Shown piece by piece: positions 14,216-20,910 of a stretch of 32,859 nucleotides of DNA. The notes under the pieces are model-generated. The model ran no database searches. It saw only the letters and a list, made by a program, of their open reading frames with translations, and was not told where the DNA came from. Numbering within the stretch: position 1 is the stretch's first letter; each line of letters begins with the position of its first letter. This stretch comes from a virus, in IMG/VR virus record IMGVR_UViG_3300006922_000092, positions 1-32,859 of that record, one strand, 5' to 3'. Both the position numbers and the translations under genes were made by a program.

Positions 14216-14291
14216 TTATAGCACCGTCTCACAGATTAAACAGAGGGGGGCGATTTGACAAACCCTCGGCAGGGTGTCAAGTTCTGGGGGC

Positions 14292-14320
14292 TTGGCGAGG
14301 TGGTCTCGTTATAGCATATT
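14292..14320 (+). promoter_or_regulatory. Possible promoter for the long rightward operon
   Basis: TTGGCG (14292-14297), 17 bases, CATATT (14315-14320): four of six matches at each box. It lies about 30 bases before the first gene. The neighbouring hairpin (TTGAC-AA-ACCCT / AGGGT-GTCAA, 14255-14280) might be part of its control. Alternative -10 boxes (TATAGC, 14310-14315) exist, so the exact start is uncertain. Confidence 0.25.
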
Positions 14321-14348
14321 TAACCTAGTTTAATTGGAGATTATGAAA

Positions 14349-14711
14349 ATGGCTAGAACTTTTAATGGTAATGTTGAAGCTTTCGTTGCACCTATTGCAA
14401 AGACTGTAAAGATTCGCAGTGAGAATGACCCACGTTATACTGGTGAAGGCAATGTATTTACGGCTGATAAGGCGGATGAACTATTCAAGGCTATGGTATC
14501 TGCTGGTGAGAAGTACTCTATACCTGTGTCTGTATTTGCACCAGATATTGAGAAGGGTCGTAAAGGTGGCTTCACTGTAGCTGAATTACAATCGTTGGAT
14601 ATGGAGAAGTATTCAGCGAAGTTACTTGGCGGTAGGTTCGGAGCATATGTCGCTGTATTAGCTGACGATGATAACTCTGTATCAACTGGTGCTAAGACTA
14701 TCGTTCTTTAA
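14349..14711 (+). CDS. Early protein of unknown function, 120 aa
   Basis: Among ATG 14343 and 14349, the second is chosen because GGAG (14336-14339) is nine bases before it and only three before the first. The protein opens MARTFNGNVEAFVAPIAK, then FTADKADELFKAMVSAG, a VSVFAPDIEKGRKGGFTV stretch, and a Gly-rich end (AKLLGGRFGAYVAVLADD). It appears to be one compact alpha/beta domain, acidic, with no Cys. It is the first gene after the candidate origin/control region. No family recognised; could be a small replication or DNA-binding protein by position only. Confidence 0.65.
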   Translation: MARTFNGNVEAFVAPIAKTVKIRSENDPRYTGEGNVFTADKADELFKAMVSAGEKYSIPVSVFAPDIEKGRKGGFTVAELQSLDMEKYSAKLLGGRFGAYVAVLADDDNSVSTGAKTIVL

Positions 14712-14720
14712 CTTAACACT

Positions 14721-14747
14721 AGCAGGGTGTCTATATGGCACCCTGCT
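14721..14747 (+). promoter_or_regulatory. Perfect 9-bp stem-loop between early genes
   Basis: AGCAGGGTG (14721-14729) pairs fully with CACCCTGCT (14739-14747) across a nine-base loop. No T-tract follows. It is the fourth such structure directly after a small early gene in this region. Confidence 0.75.
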
Positions 14748-14770
14748 CAACCCTATTTATGGAGGCTTAT

Positions 14771-14971
14771 ATGATACGTTGTTCTTACTGTCCTGATAAC
14801 ATCGCTGTCAAACGTGCTGAGCTAGGCTATACAACCTGCTTATCATGCGGTGCTAAACAAGCCAGTGAAGTACGCCACTGTGTAGTTCCTTTACACAAAT
14901 CTAATTACATCGTTGTTACTAATCGTGCTGAACTTATCGGCATCAACAGTAAGGGGGGGCTTGTTAAATGA
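14771..14971 (+). CDS. Small zinc-ribbon-like protein, 66 aa
   Basis: ATG 14771 follows GGAGG by five bases; the longer frame from 14735 lies on the stem-loop and is not used. Residues 3-6 CSYC and a later CLSCG give a two-knuckle zinc-ribbon pattern, with 'R-A-x-L-G-Y-x-T-C-L-x-C-G' and 'V-x-P-x-H-K-S-N-Y' phrases that are common in small phage proteins of this type. The C-terminus reads VTNRAELIGINSKGG. It is probably DNA- or RNA-binding, though function is unknown. The stop overlaps the next start (ATGA). Confidence 0.75.
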   Translation: MIRCSYCPDNIAVKRAELGYTTCLSCGAKQASEVRHCVVPLHKSNYIVVTNRAELIGINSKGGLVK

Positions 14972-15069
14972 AACTATCAATAATCTTTTCTTGGATACTA
15001 TACGGCTTGGTGTCATCGGTCATGATGATACTGGCTGACAGTTACTTTGGTTGGGGGTTGTTCCAATGA
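14968..15069 (+). CDS. Tiny membrane protein, 33 aa
   Basis: ATG 14968 overlaps the previous stop (ATGA), and the frame ends at TGA 15067-15069, overlapping the next gene. It is nearly all one transmembrane helix (MKLSIIFSWILYGLVSSV and then MMILADSYFGWG). Support is the tight coupling on both sides and the strong hydrophobicity. The role is unknown; a small membrane peptide acting with the next gene is plausible. Confidence 0.45.
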   Translation: MKLSIIFSWILYGLVSSVMMILADSYFGWGLFQ

Positions 15070-15245
15070 GGGGGGCAATCACTCTACTGGGGGGGATACT
15101 TATGACAGGGTTTGTAAGTATCTTAATTGCATTCGTAATACTTAACTTGTTCCTAGGGTGTGAGTCTTGGGATGAGCAGTATTGGACAGCAACAAACAGT
15201 TGCGTAACACCTAGTCAGATATGGGAAGGAATAACCAATGGCTAA
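15066..15245 (+). CDS. Small single-pass membrane protein, 59 aa
   Basis: ATG 15066 overlaps the preceding stop; a GTG at 15051 is rejected as start because it lies inside the previous gene. The N-terminal half is a membrane helix (GGILMTGFVSILIAFVIL, then NLFLGC). The C-terminal half is soluble, with a pair of Cys (GCESWDEQYW, NSCVTPSQIWEG) that could form a disulphide if outside the cytoplasm. The NLFLGC phrase resembles a poor lipobox. It may be a membrane-bound early protein such as an exclusion or host-envelope factor; this is a guess. Confidence 0.6.
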   Translation: MRGAITLLGGILMTGFVSILIAFVILNLFLGCESWDEQYWTATNSCVTPSQIWEGITNG

Positions 15246-15417
15246 GAAGGCTTTGAAACTATTCATGCTACGGCATGGTAAGGGTGGAGCACCAGTAACA
15301 GATGATGAGGGCAATGTCATCTATTACTCTAACAAAATGATTGCCAAGCATACAAAGACTGGCACTCAAGTTGTGTCACTCGGCGTTGACCATCGCAAAT
15401 ATAAGGGAGATAAATGA
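15238..15417 (+). CDS. Small conserved-looking protein, 59 aa
   Basis: ATG 15238 overlaps the previous stop by eight bases, and the frame ends at TGA 15415-15417, overlapping the AAA+ gene's ATG. The protein reads MAKKALKLFMLRHGKGG, TDDEGNVIYYSNKMIAK and TQVVSLGVDHRKYKGD. It is basic and compact, with a 'G-x-x-I-Y-Y-S-N-K-x-x-A-K' strand-helix element. No membrane part, no Cys. Coupling to both neighbours supports it. Function unknown. Confidence 0.6.
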   Translation: MAKKALKLFMLRHGKGGAPVTDDEGNVIYYSNKMIAKHTKTGTQVVSLGVDHRKYKGDK

Positions 15418-16412
15418 TGCGAGCTACACTATTGAAAGATACCTTGACTGAATTGTTCAAGGCTAAACGTCCTATCTGCATTGAAGGTATGCCAGGGGGC
15501 GGTAAGACCACCATCGTACAACAGACTGCCAGTAGTCTGAAGGTTGGATACATCGAGAAGCATACACCTACCATGTTGGTAGAAGACTTCGGTGTACCTA
15601 ACATGGCTGTTGATGGTGACTCATTCAACTACAAGCTACCTGATTGGTATCCTGCTGAGAGTCGTACCGATATACCTGATGAGGGTGTACTCTGTTTCGA
15701 TGACAGGAACCAAGCACCTGCTGACATTCAGAAGGTACTAGCTAACATACTACAAGCTAGGACATTGCATGGTGTATCACTCAAGAAAGGTTGGCATGTT
15801 GTATCTACTGGTAACAGGCAGGCTGACAGAGCAGGTGCTAACCGAATCTTATCTCACTTGCGTAATCGTGAGACTGTCATTGAGCTTGAGACACACCTTG
15901 ATGACTGGACTAGTTGGGCTATCGAACATGATGTCAAGCCAGAACTAATCTCGTTCATTCGGTTCAGACCTAATCTGTTACATGACTTTGATCCACAGCG
16001 TGATGTCAATGCTACACCACGTTCATGGGTTGAGGGTGTATCTGATGTGATTGGTGTTGTACCTGCTGATGCAGAGTATGAATGCTTCAAGGGTGCAGTT
16101 GGTGAAGGTGCTGCGGCAGAGTTCGTTGGCTTCCTAAAGATACATCGTAAGCTACCTAATCCTGACAGCATACTGATGAACCCATCACAAGCTAACGTAC
16201 CTGATGACCCTGCTACTCTGTATGCATTGTGTGGCTCCCTTGCTCACAAGGCTACGCTAGCTAACTTCGATAGGGTTATTACCTACGTTGGCCGTATGCC
16301 TAAAGAGTTCTCTGTCCTGTGTATCTCATATGCTACTCGCAAGAATGATGAACTTGCTAGTAGTGGTGCGTTCACCAAGTGGGCAGTCGATAACCAAGAT
16401 GTATTATTTTAG
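15414..16412 (+). CDS. MoxR-like (CobS-type) AAA+ ATPase, 332 aa
   Basis: Walker A is GMPGGGKTT (residues 25-33). The Walker B segment is LCFDDRNQAP (93-102), which aligns with the MoxR pattern 'F-x-D-E-x-N-x-A', but Asp replaces the usual catalytic Glu. Sensor 1 is in WHVVSTGN. These features and the length fit the MoxR/CobS family, which acts as a chaperone on substrate complexes with VWA partners. The start ATG 15414 overlaps the previous stop and follows GGGAG. It heads a tightly overlapped set: DUF3150-like, metallopeptidase/VWA, two unknowns, and Ntn-hydrolase. I infer an assembly or remodelling role; cobalt chelation itself is not suggested. Confidence 0.85.
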   Translation: MMRATLLKDTLTELFKAKRPICIEGMPGGGKTTIVQQTASSLKVGYIEKHTPTMLVEDFGVPNMAVDGDSFNYKLPDWYPAESRTDIPDEGVLCFDDRNQAPADIQKVLANILQARTLHGVSLKKGWHVVSTGNRQADRAGANRILSHLRNRETVIELETHLDDWTSWAIEHDVKPELISFIRFRPNLLHDFDPQRDVNATPRSWVEGVSDVIGVVPADAEYECFKGAVGEGAAAEFVGFLKIHRKLPNPDSILMNPSQANVPDDPATLYALCGSLAHKATLANFDRVITYVGRMPKEFSVLCISYATRKNDELASSGAFTKWAVDNQDVLF

Positions 16413-16423
16413 TGGAGGTATCT

Positions 16424-17284
16424 ATGAAACTAACAGACAAAGCATTACTTGCTCAACTTAACGTGTCACAATGGACGGCTCGTAAGTATGACAAGAAAGT
16501 AACTCAGCAGATTGCTGACCAACACAACACTATCGTTGAAGCAGGGAGATATAACAAGTCTCTGCTTCCGCTGAATGACTACCTTGGTAACATCCATAAG
16601 CTTACCACTACCATACGGACAGAGTACTACAAGAACACTCTGCCTTGGGGTATCAATGGTACGCAGATGCTACCATCTAAAAACTACCTGTCATTCATGA
16701 CAGAGTTCCGCAACTACAAGGCTAACTGGATGTCACTAGTTGACCAGTTCGTTGATGTGTATCCGCAGTTGAAGCTAGATGCACAGCGGTTGCTACCCAA
16801 TGGGTTGTACAAGGAAGATGACTACCCCACTATTGATGGGCTACGAGCTAAGTTCGGTATGGACATGGTAATCATGCCAGTACCTGCCGATGACTTCCGA
16901 GTACAGATTGCAGATGATGAGCTGTCTGCTATCCAACAGCAAGTTACTGAGCGTGTAACCAGTGCATCACAAGATGCTATGAAGGAAGCATGGCAACGTC
17001 TGTATGATGTAGTCAAACATGCTAGTGACAAGCTAGACAACCCCACTGGTATCTTCCGCGACTCATTGGTTGAGAACATCAATGACATCTGCGGTATCTT
17101 ACCTCGCCTTAACTTTGCTGATGACCCTGACCTTGAAGCCATGCGTCAACAGGTTGAGAGTTCATTGGCTAACGAGAACCCTGAAGCATTGCGTGTCGAT
17201 TGGGATTTGAGAGAGCAGAAGGCAAGAGAAGCTAAGGCTATCGCAGATAAGATGGCTGTATTTATGGGAGAGTTGAATGACTAA
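16424..17284 (+). CDS. DUF3150-like helical partner protein, 286 aa
   Basis: ATG 16424 follows GGAGG; the upstream GTG at 16412 is rejected. The N-terminus, LNVSQWTARKYDKKVTQQIA then EAGRYNKSLLP and TEYYKNTLPWGINGTQML, matches a recurrent phage and bacterial pattern that I associate with DUF3150, a family often encoded with MoxR ATPases and VWA proteins. The rest is helical, including QQVTERVTSASQDAMKEAW and a long final helix ending AIADKMAVFMGELND. No enzyme motif is seen. Overlap of eight bases with the VWA gene (ATGACTAA) suggests coupled translation. It probably bridges ATPase and VWA protein; this is inference. Confidence 0.65.
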   Translation: MKLTDKALLAQLNVSQWTARKYDKKVTQQIADQHNTIVEAGRYNKSLLPLNDYLGNIHKLTTTIRTEYYKNTLPWGINGTQMLPSKNYLSFMTEFRNYKANWMSLVDQFVDVYPQLKLDAQRLLPNGLYKEDDYPTIDGLRAKFGMDMVIMPVPADDFRVQIADDELSAIQQQVTERVTSASQDAMKEAWQRLYDVVKHASDKLDNPTGIFRDSLVENINDICGILPRLNFADDPDLEAMRQQVESSLANENPEALRVDWDLREQKAREAKAIADKMAVFMGELND

Positions 17285-18401
17285 TCTTGAAACACGATTG
17301 GCTAAAGCCAAGACATCACTGATGCTGGAGTACCCCTTCTGGGGTACTCTGGTGATGAACATGCCGTTCAGAATATCAGATGCAGTACCTACTGCCGCTA
17401 CTGATGGCAAGCAAGTTCTATTCAATCCAGAGTTCTGTGACAAACAGAATGATGAGGAGCTTAAGTTCCTTGTAGCTCATGAGATTGGGCATCCAATGTT
17501 TGAGCATACCACAAGGCGTGGTGAACGCGATGGCTACAAGTGGAACCAAGCGGCTGACTATGTAATCAATCAGATACTAACCGATGAAGGTCTAGGCAAG
17601 ATGCCAGAAGGAGGACTATATGACCCTGACTTATACAATTCTTGTGATGGGATTACTGACCGTATTTATAACAGCCTACCTGACACACCGAAAGGAGAGC
17701 AGGGTTATGGCGGAGAGGGGCAACCGTTTGATGCAGTTGAAGATGGCGGAGGAACACAGGCAGAGATTGCACAACAGCAGGCAGAGTGGAAAGTTAAGGT
17801 AGCCCAAGCAGTACAGTCTGCCAAGATGATGGGCAAGTTGAGTGCAGGTGTTGAACGTCTAGTAGGTGAACTACTAACACCCAAGGTGCTATGGGCTGAT
17901 GTACTACAACGCTTCATCGTCAAGGCTAAGACTGATGACAGAACATTTGCTAGACCTAACAGACGTTTCATTCAACAGGGTATGTACCTACCTAGTATTA
18001 CTGGCGAGGTAATGGGTGAGATTGTATGGGCAGTTGATTGCTCTGGGTCTATCGGTCAAGCAGAGATAGACCAGTTCGCTACTGAAATCATTAAGGTATG
18101 GGAAGACCACAAGCCTACTAAGACTCATGTTATCTACTTCGATAGTGAGGTGAGTCACTATGATTCCTTTGGTCAAGACGATAGACCAGAGATTAAACCA
18201 CATGGCGGTGGAGGTACTGCCTTCTCACCAGTATTCAATTACATGCAGGACAACGACATAGACCCAGTTGCTTGTGTGTTTCTAACTGACCTCTGTTGTA
18301 ATGACTTCGGTACTGAACCTGACTGTCCAGTACTGTGGGTTACTACGCACATGGAAGATGCACCATTCGGTGAAGTTGTTAAAATGGAAGGAGTAAACTA
18401 A
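17277..18401 (+). CDS. Metallopeptidase-like plus VWA protein (DUF2201-like), 374 aa
   Basis: Residues 68-72 are HEIGH, an HExxH zinc-binding motif, in FLVAHEIGHPMFEH (His77 may be a further ligand). A Gly-rich linker follows at 140-160. Residues 250-340 form a VWA domain with a MIDAS: DCSGS at 254-258, Thr314 in GGGGTAF, and Asp338 in FLTD. This layout of an N-terminal metallopeptidase-like domain and a C-terminal VWA matches the DUF2201 type. The partner in the AAA+ family typically is a MoxR ATPase, here two genes upstream. Whether it cleaves protein or is only a scaffold is not known. The operon position indicates one complex. A second frame lies within it (17620-17802). Confidence 0.8.
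   Translation: MTNLETRLAKAKTSLMLEYPFWGTLVMNMPFRISDAVPTAATDGKQVLFNPEFCDKQNDEELKFLVAHEIGHPMFEHTTRRGERDGYKWNQAADYVINQILTDEGLGKMPEGGLYDPDLYNSCDGITDRIYNSLPDTPKGEQGYGGEGQPFDAVEDGGGTQAEIAQQQAEWKVKVAQAVQSAKMMGKLSAGVERLVGELLTPKVLWADVLQRFIVKAKTDDRTFARPNRRFIQQGMYLPSITGEVMGEIVWAVDCSGSIGQAEIDQFATEIIKVWEDHKPTKTHVIYFDSEVSHYDSFGQDDRPEIKPHGGGGTAFSPVFNYMQDNDIDPVACVFLTDLCCNDFGTEPDCPVLWVTTHMEDAPFGEVVKMEGVN
17620..17802 (+). CDS. Candidate nested small membrane protein, 60 aa
   Basis: This frame lies wholly inside the metallopeptidase-VWA gene, in another register. ATG 17620 has an exact GGAGG five bases upstream, which is as good as those of the real genes here. The product has one clear membrane helix (MTLTYTILVMGLLTVFITAY) followed by a charged helix (HRKESRVMAERGNRL, MAEEHRQRLHNSR). 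That topology is common in small phage membrane proteins. It overprints the Gly-rich linker region of the host frame (residues about 115-175), which is the least constrained part of that protein. It could still be chance; comparative data are needed. Confidence 0.4.
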   Translation: MTLTYTILVMGLLTVFITAYLTHRKESRVMAERGNRLMQLKMAEEHRQRLHNSRQSGKLR

Positions 18402-19081
18402 TGGCGACAGTAAGATTTTCAGATAGTCTCAAACATGAGATACAGAACAATGCAAAGGTAATGTTCCACGGCAAGATACAGCAGGCAAAGAACAACGTGC
18501 CTGCTCATTGGGCAGACAAGGTGTATGAGTGTTTGTTTTCGCAGGTTGTAAGAGACCAGATGAAAGCGTTGCCAGACTATGTACTGCGTAAATCAGAACA
18601 TATTGATATATCTGGTTGGTCTAATGCACCATCGGATGTATGGCAGACTAGCTCTTACACACATGACACATGGCAACTACAAGGTAGTGTTAGGTTGTCG
18701 TTCAGTACACCTATGCCTTGGGTTGATAGCTTTGACTCAGCACCTACTGGGTTTAGTAAGAGCTATAGTAAGAATGAGTTTGATTACAATGACTCACGTT
18801 GGGATTGGCTGAAGCCAGAGTTCAAGGAATACAATCGCAAAGTCTTTGAAGCTACCAACAAACAAGAATCATTCTTGTCATCTGTCAACAAGTTGATGGA
18901 GACATACACCACACTAGCACCTGCTCTCAAAGCATGGCGTCCATTGTGGGATTTGTTACCAGATGAAGCCAAAGACAGACACAAGACTGTCAAAGAACGT
19001 AAGGTAGTCAAGGCAGAGGAGCTAGACCTTGACCTTAACGCAATGACTAGTGCCGTAACACTCAGTAAGATAACAAGATAG
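18401..19081 (+). CDS. Unknown protein of the AAA/VWA cluster, 226 aa
   Basis: ATG 18401 overlaps the previous stop by one base. The N-terminal 60 residues are helical (FSDSLKHEIQNNAKVMF, WADKVYECLFSQVVRDQM). The middle is beta- and aromatic-rich (HIDISGWSNAPSDVWQ, VRLSFSTPMPWVDSF). The C-terminal half is helical with a W/P phrase, LAPALKAWRPLWDLLPDEA, and a basic end (RHKTVKERKVVKAEEL). The W/P phrase resembles one I recall in the nucleotide-modification-associated Nmad5 family; I give this little weight. The gene ends 11 bases before the next. The link to the ATPase/VWA system rests on coupling only. Confidence 0.6.
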   Translation: MATVRFSDSLKHEIQNNAKVMFHGKIQQAKNNVPAHWADKVYECLFSQVVRDQMKALPDYVLRKSEHIDISGWSNAPSDVWQTSSYTHDTWQLQGSVRLSFSTPMPWVDSFDSAPTGFSKSYSKNEFDYNDSRWDWLKPEFKEYNRKVFEATNKQESFLSSVNKLMETYTTLAPALKAWRPLWDLLPDEAKDRHKTVKERKVVKAEELDLDLNAMTSAVTLSKITR

Positions 19082-19092
19082 GGAGATAAAAC

Positions 19093-20031
19093 ATGAGTTA
19101 TTTTAACAAACCAATACTAGAAGACTACGCTGATTGTAAGCGTGTGTTTTCTACATGCAGAACCCCTGCAAAGGGCAAGCCTATACGCCAATGGTGTAGG
19201 CTATTTAAGAACCAAGATGTGTACGAGTTAAAGTACATGTCATGGGGTGGTGAGACTACACCGATTGCTGAGTTTCACCCAGATGGTAGGATTGTCCTGC
19301 CATCTGACAGCCACAGTTGGCAAGCTATGCACACTTCTCTGTCAATGGCATTGCACAATGCTATACCTATACTCACCGAACGTATGGGTAAGGGTCGGTA
19401 TCGTATCGCACATACTAGTTTGATGGACAGACTAACACCTGCCATAGAACAACAACCATCTGGCATGGTAGCAGAACGATGTCAATCGGCAGGTAACTAC
19501 TACCACAATTGGTGGCAAGCGTTCAAAGAACATAGCGTAGAATACTTTGCAGGTATGGCGTTTGATAGCAACGGTGTATGCATCAACGTGCAACACGCTG
19601 TGAGTGGTGAGGTTGACCCAGAGAAACGCAAGGTGTGGCTTCGTATGCTCAAGCGTTTCAAACGTGGGTTGAAAGCAAGAGCTAAGGTAGGTGCATTGCA
19701 ACAACACGCCAAGCGTATCTATGATAAACACGCAGATATGGAACGCAATGGTCAACATCGTTGGCAGTGGAATATGCCTAACTGGCATTCAGATAAGTAT
19801 TACTCTATGCTCAAAGATAGTATGCAGTCTAATGAGTTCACACCAGAGTTTCTTGATGCCTTTGTTGAGTCGGCTACACCCAATACCTATGGCAACACGA
19901 TGGCTACAGACGCACATATCTTAGCATATGTTGATACGTTGATGAATGATTTGTCCTATCAACTGCGTAAGGATTTTGGTGTGTTTGTTCAAGAGCCTTT
20001 GACTGCTGATGGAAAGGTAGTGCAACGATGA
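19093..20031 (+). CDS. Unknown protein of the AAA/VWA cluster, 312 aa
   Basis: ATG 19093 follows GGGAG. It opens MSYFNKPILEDYADCKR and has several conserved-looking phrases: RLFKNQDVYELKYMSWGG, then EFHPDGRIVLPSDSH, and SMALHNAIPILTERMGKGRY. The first two look like small beta strands around W and G residues. The later part is helical and basic (KVWLRMLKRFKRGLKARAK), with aromatic-rich WQWNMPNWHSDKYYSML. The protein lacks a known catalytic motif. The stop overlaps the Ntn-hydrolase start (ATGA), which suggests co-translation. I cannot assign a family. A substrate- or nucleic-acid-binding part of the cluster is possible. Confidence 0.6.
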   Translation: MSYFNKPILEDYADCKRVFSTCRTPAKGKPIRQWCRLFKNQDVYELKYMSWGGETTPIAEFHPDGRIVLPSDSHSWQAMHTSLSMALHNAIPILTERMGKGRYRIAHTSLMDRLTPAIEQQPSGMVAERCQSAGNYYHNWWQAFKEHSVEYFAGMAFDSNGVCINVQHAVSGEVDPEKRKVWLRMLKRFKRGLKARAKVGALQQHAKRIYDKHADMERNGQHRWQWNMPNWHSDKYYSMLKDSMQSNEFTPEFLDAFVESATPNTYGNTMATDAHILAYVDTLMNDLSYQLRKDFGVFVQEPLTADGKVVQR

Positions 20032-20492
20032 CAGTTATAGCATGGGATGGCGAGGTACTCGCTACCGATACTCAATGTACTATGGGTAACGCCAAGTACC
20101 AGTCACCTAAAGCATGGTATGAATCCATTGGGGGGGAGGTCTGTATTGTGTCTGGTGTAGGCACACTAAAAAATATACACAGACATAAGCAATGGCTCAT
20201 TGAAGGGGGGGATAGTCCATTCCCCTACTCTGATATAGAGAACCATTACTATCAACTCATCCTAGTAACTAAAGAAGGACTGCTACGTTACGAGGGTACA
20301 CCTTACCCCATACATCATGGGGTAAACGCTTGTGCATTTGGTGAGGCATCTGACTTTGCCTATGGTGCATTGGCTATGGATGCTACAGCAATACAAGCTG
20401 TTAAGGTAGCCATTCAATACTCTCATCAATGTGGTGGGAGCGTGGAATCATTTTCGTTATTGAAAGGAGACGGACATGAAGAAAAAAACTAA
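20028..20492 (+). CDS. Proteasome/HslV-like Ntn-hydrolase, 154 aa
   Basis: After loss of Met1, the mature N-terminus would be Thr (MTVIAWDGEVLATD), the nucleophile position of Ntn-hydrolases. TDTQCTMGN aligns well with HslV GDGQATLGN, and the Asp in that segment matches the conserved Asp17 of HslV. A Lys follows about 14 residues later (SPKAW). The C-terminal half has AFGEASDFAYGALAMDATA and AVKVAIQYSHQCGGSVE, the usual proteasome beta-like 'G-[AS]-L-A-M-x-A-x-A-x-x-A-V-x-x-A' pattern. It is predicted to be a threonine peptidase or a related hydrolase. No dedicated unfoldase such as HslU is seen; the AAA+ in this operon is the only candidate partner. Phage-encoded relatives occur, but their function is largely unknown. 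Confidence 0.75.
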   Translation: MTVIAWDGEVLATDTQCTMGNAKYQSPKAWYESIGGEVCIVSGVGTLKNIHRHKQWLIEGGDSPFPYSDIENHYYQLILVTKEGLLRYEGTPYPIHHGVNACAFGEASDFAYGALAMDATAIQAVKVAIQYSHQCGGSVESFSLLKGDGHEEKN

Positions 20493-20910
20493 AGCTGAAA
20501 AGGTATGGGCGTACCTACTTAAACACCCTACTGCAAAGACTAAGAATGTAGCCAAGGCTTGTGGGTGTACCGCTAAGTATGTCTACACTTTGCGGAGCAA
20601 GGTGGGTACACCGACTGAAGTATTGGTTCAATCAACTGACAAAACTGACAAAGAACGTACTCGTGTCAAGCTGTTGTCAGAAGCTATCGCATTGGTTGAC
20701 GGCGACAGGGAAGAAGAACACGGAGACTTTGCAGATAACGCAATGATTATTGCTGAACTGTGGTCTGCCTATAAAGATGTGGACTTCACACCACATGACG
20801 TACCTATGATGATGGCTCTGTTGAAGATAGCTAGAGCCAAGAGTAACCCTGCGAATGAAGATAACTATCGTGATGGGTGTGGGTACTTAGCATTAGCGAG
20901 TGAAGTATGA
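20476..20910 (+). CDS. HTH plus DUF6378-like protein, 144 aa
   Basis: ATG 20476 follows AGGAG and overlaps the previous gene by 17 bases. Residues 1-45 look like a winged or simple HTH (AEKVWAYLLKHPTAKTKN, then VAKACGCTAKYVYTLRSK). The C-terminal 90 residues match the phage family I know as DUF6378: 'E-A-x-x-L-V-x-G-D-R-x-x-x-[HY]-G-D' (EAIALVDGDREEEHGDF), WSAYKDVDFTPHDVPMMM, and LLKIARAKSNPANEDNY. Function of the family is not known to me. The HTH fusion suggests DNA binding. It sits just before PolA (ATGA overlap at 20907), which suggests a replication or nucleotide-related role. Confidence 0.7.
   Translation: MKKKTKAEKVWAYLLKHPTAKTKNVAKACGCTAKYVYTLRSKVGTPTEVLVQSTDKTDKERTRVKLLSEAIALVDGDREEEHGDFADNAMIIAELWSAYKDVDFTPHDVPMMMALLKIARAKSNPANEDNYRDGCGYLALASEV

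Larger units (their letters stand above)
13816..14348. other. AT-rich non-coding region, candidate origin/control region
   Basis: These 533 bases have no credible gene. They hold six ACAATCTA octamers, a 19-bp inverted repeat with tandem AATCTAAAT units, three TGACAC boxes (13901, 13941, 13975), an AACTTGACACC motif in inverse orientation (14273-14283), TATAG-type boxes (around 14083, 14135, 14217, 14310), and a G7 tract (13886-13892). Two TTGACA boxes (14205-14210, 14255-14260) may be -35 elements. I infer replication initiation and/or control of the long replication operon. Confidence 0.6.

Noticed and set aside
13816-14348. tRNA or small structured RNA gene in the long non-coding region
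   Set aside because: No cloverleaf, T-loop sequence or CCA end could be found; structure here is repeat-based.
15414-18401. Cobalt chelatase (CobS/CobT) role for the AAA+ and VWA genes
   Set aside because: The family resemblance is at the ATPase/VWA level; the HEIGH motif and neighbours point to protein remodelling, and no cobalamin gene is near.
18579-18812. Rightward 77-codon Leu/His/Met-rich frame inside the 226-aa gene
   Set aside because: No ribosome site and composition looks like an out-of-register shadow, unlike the nested frame at 17620.
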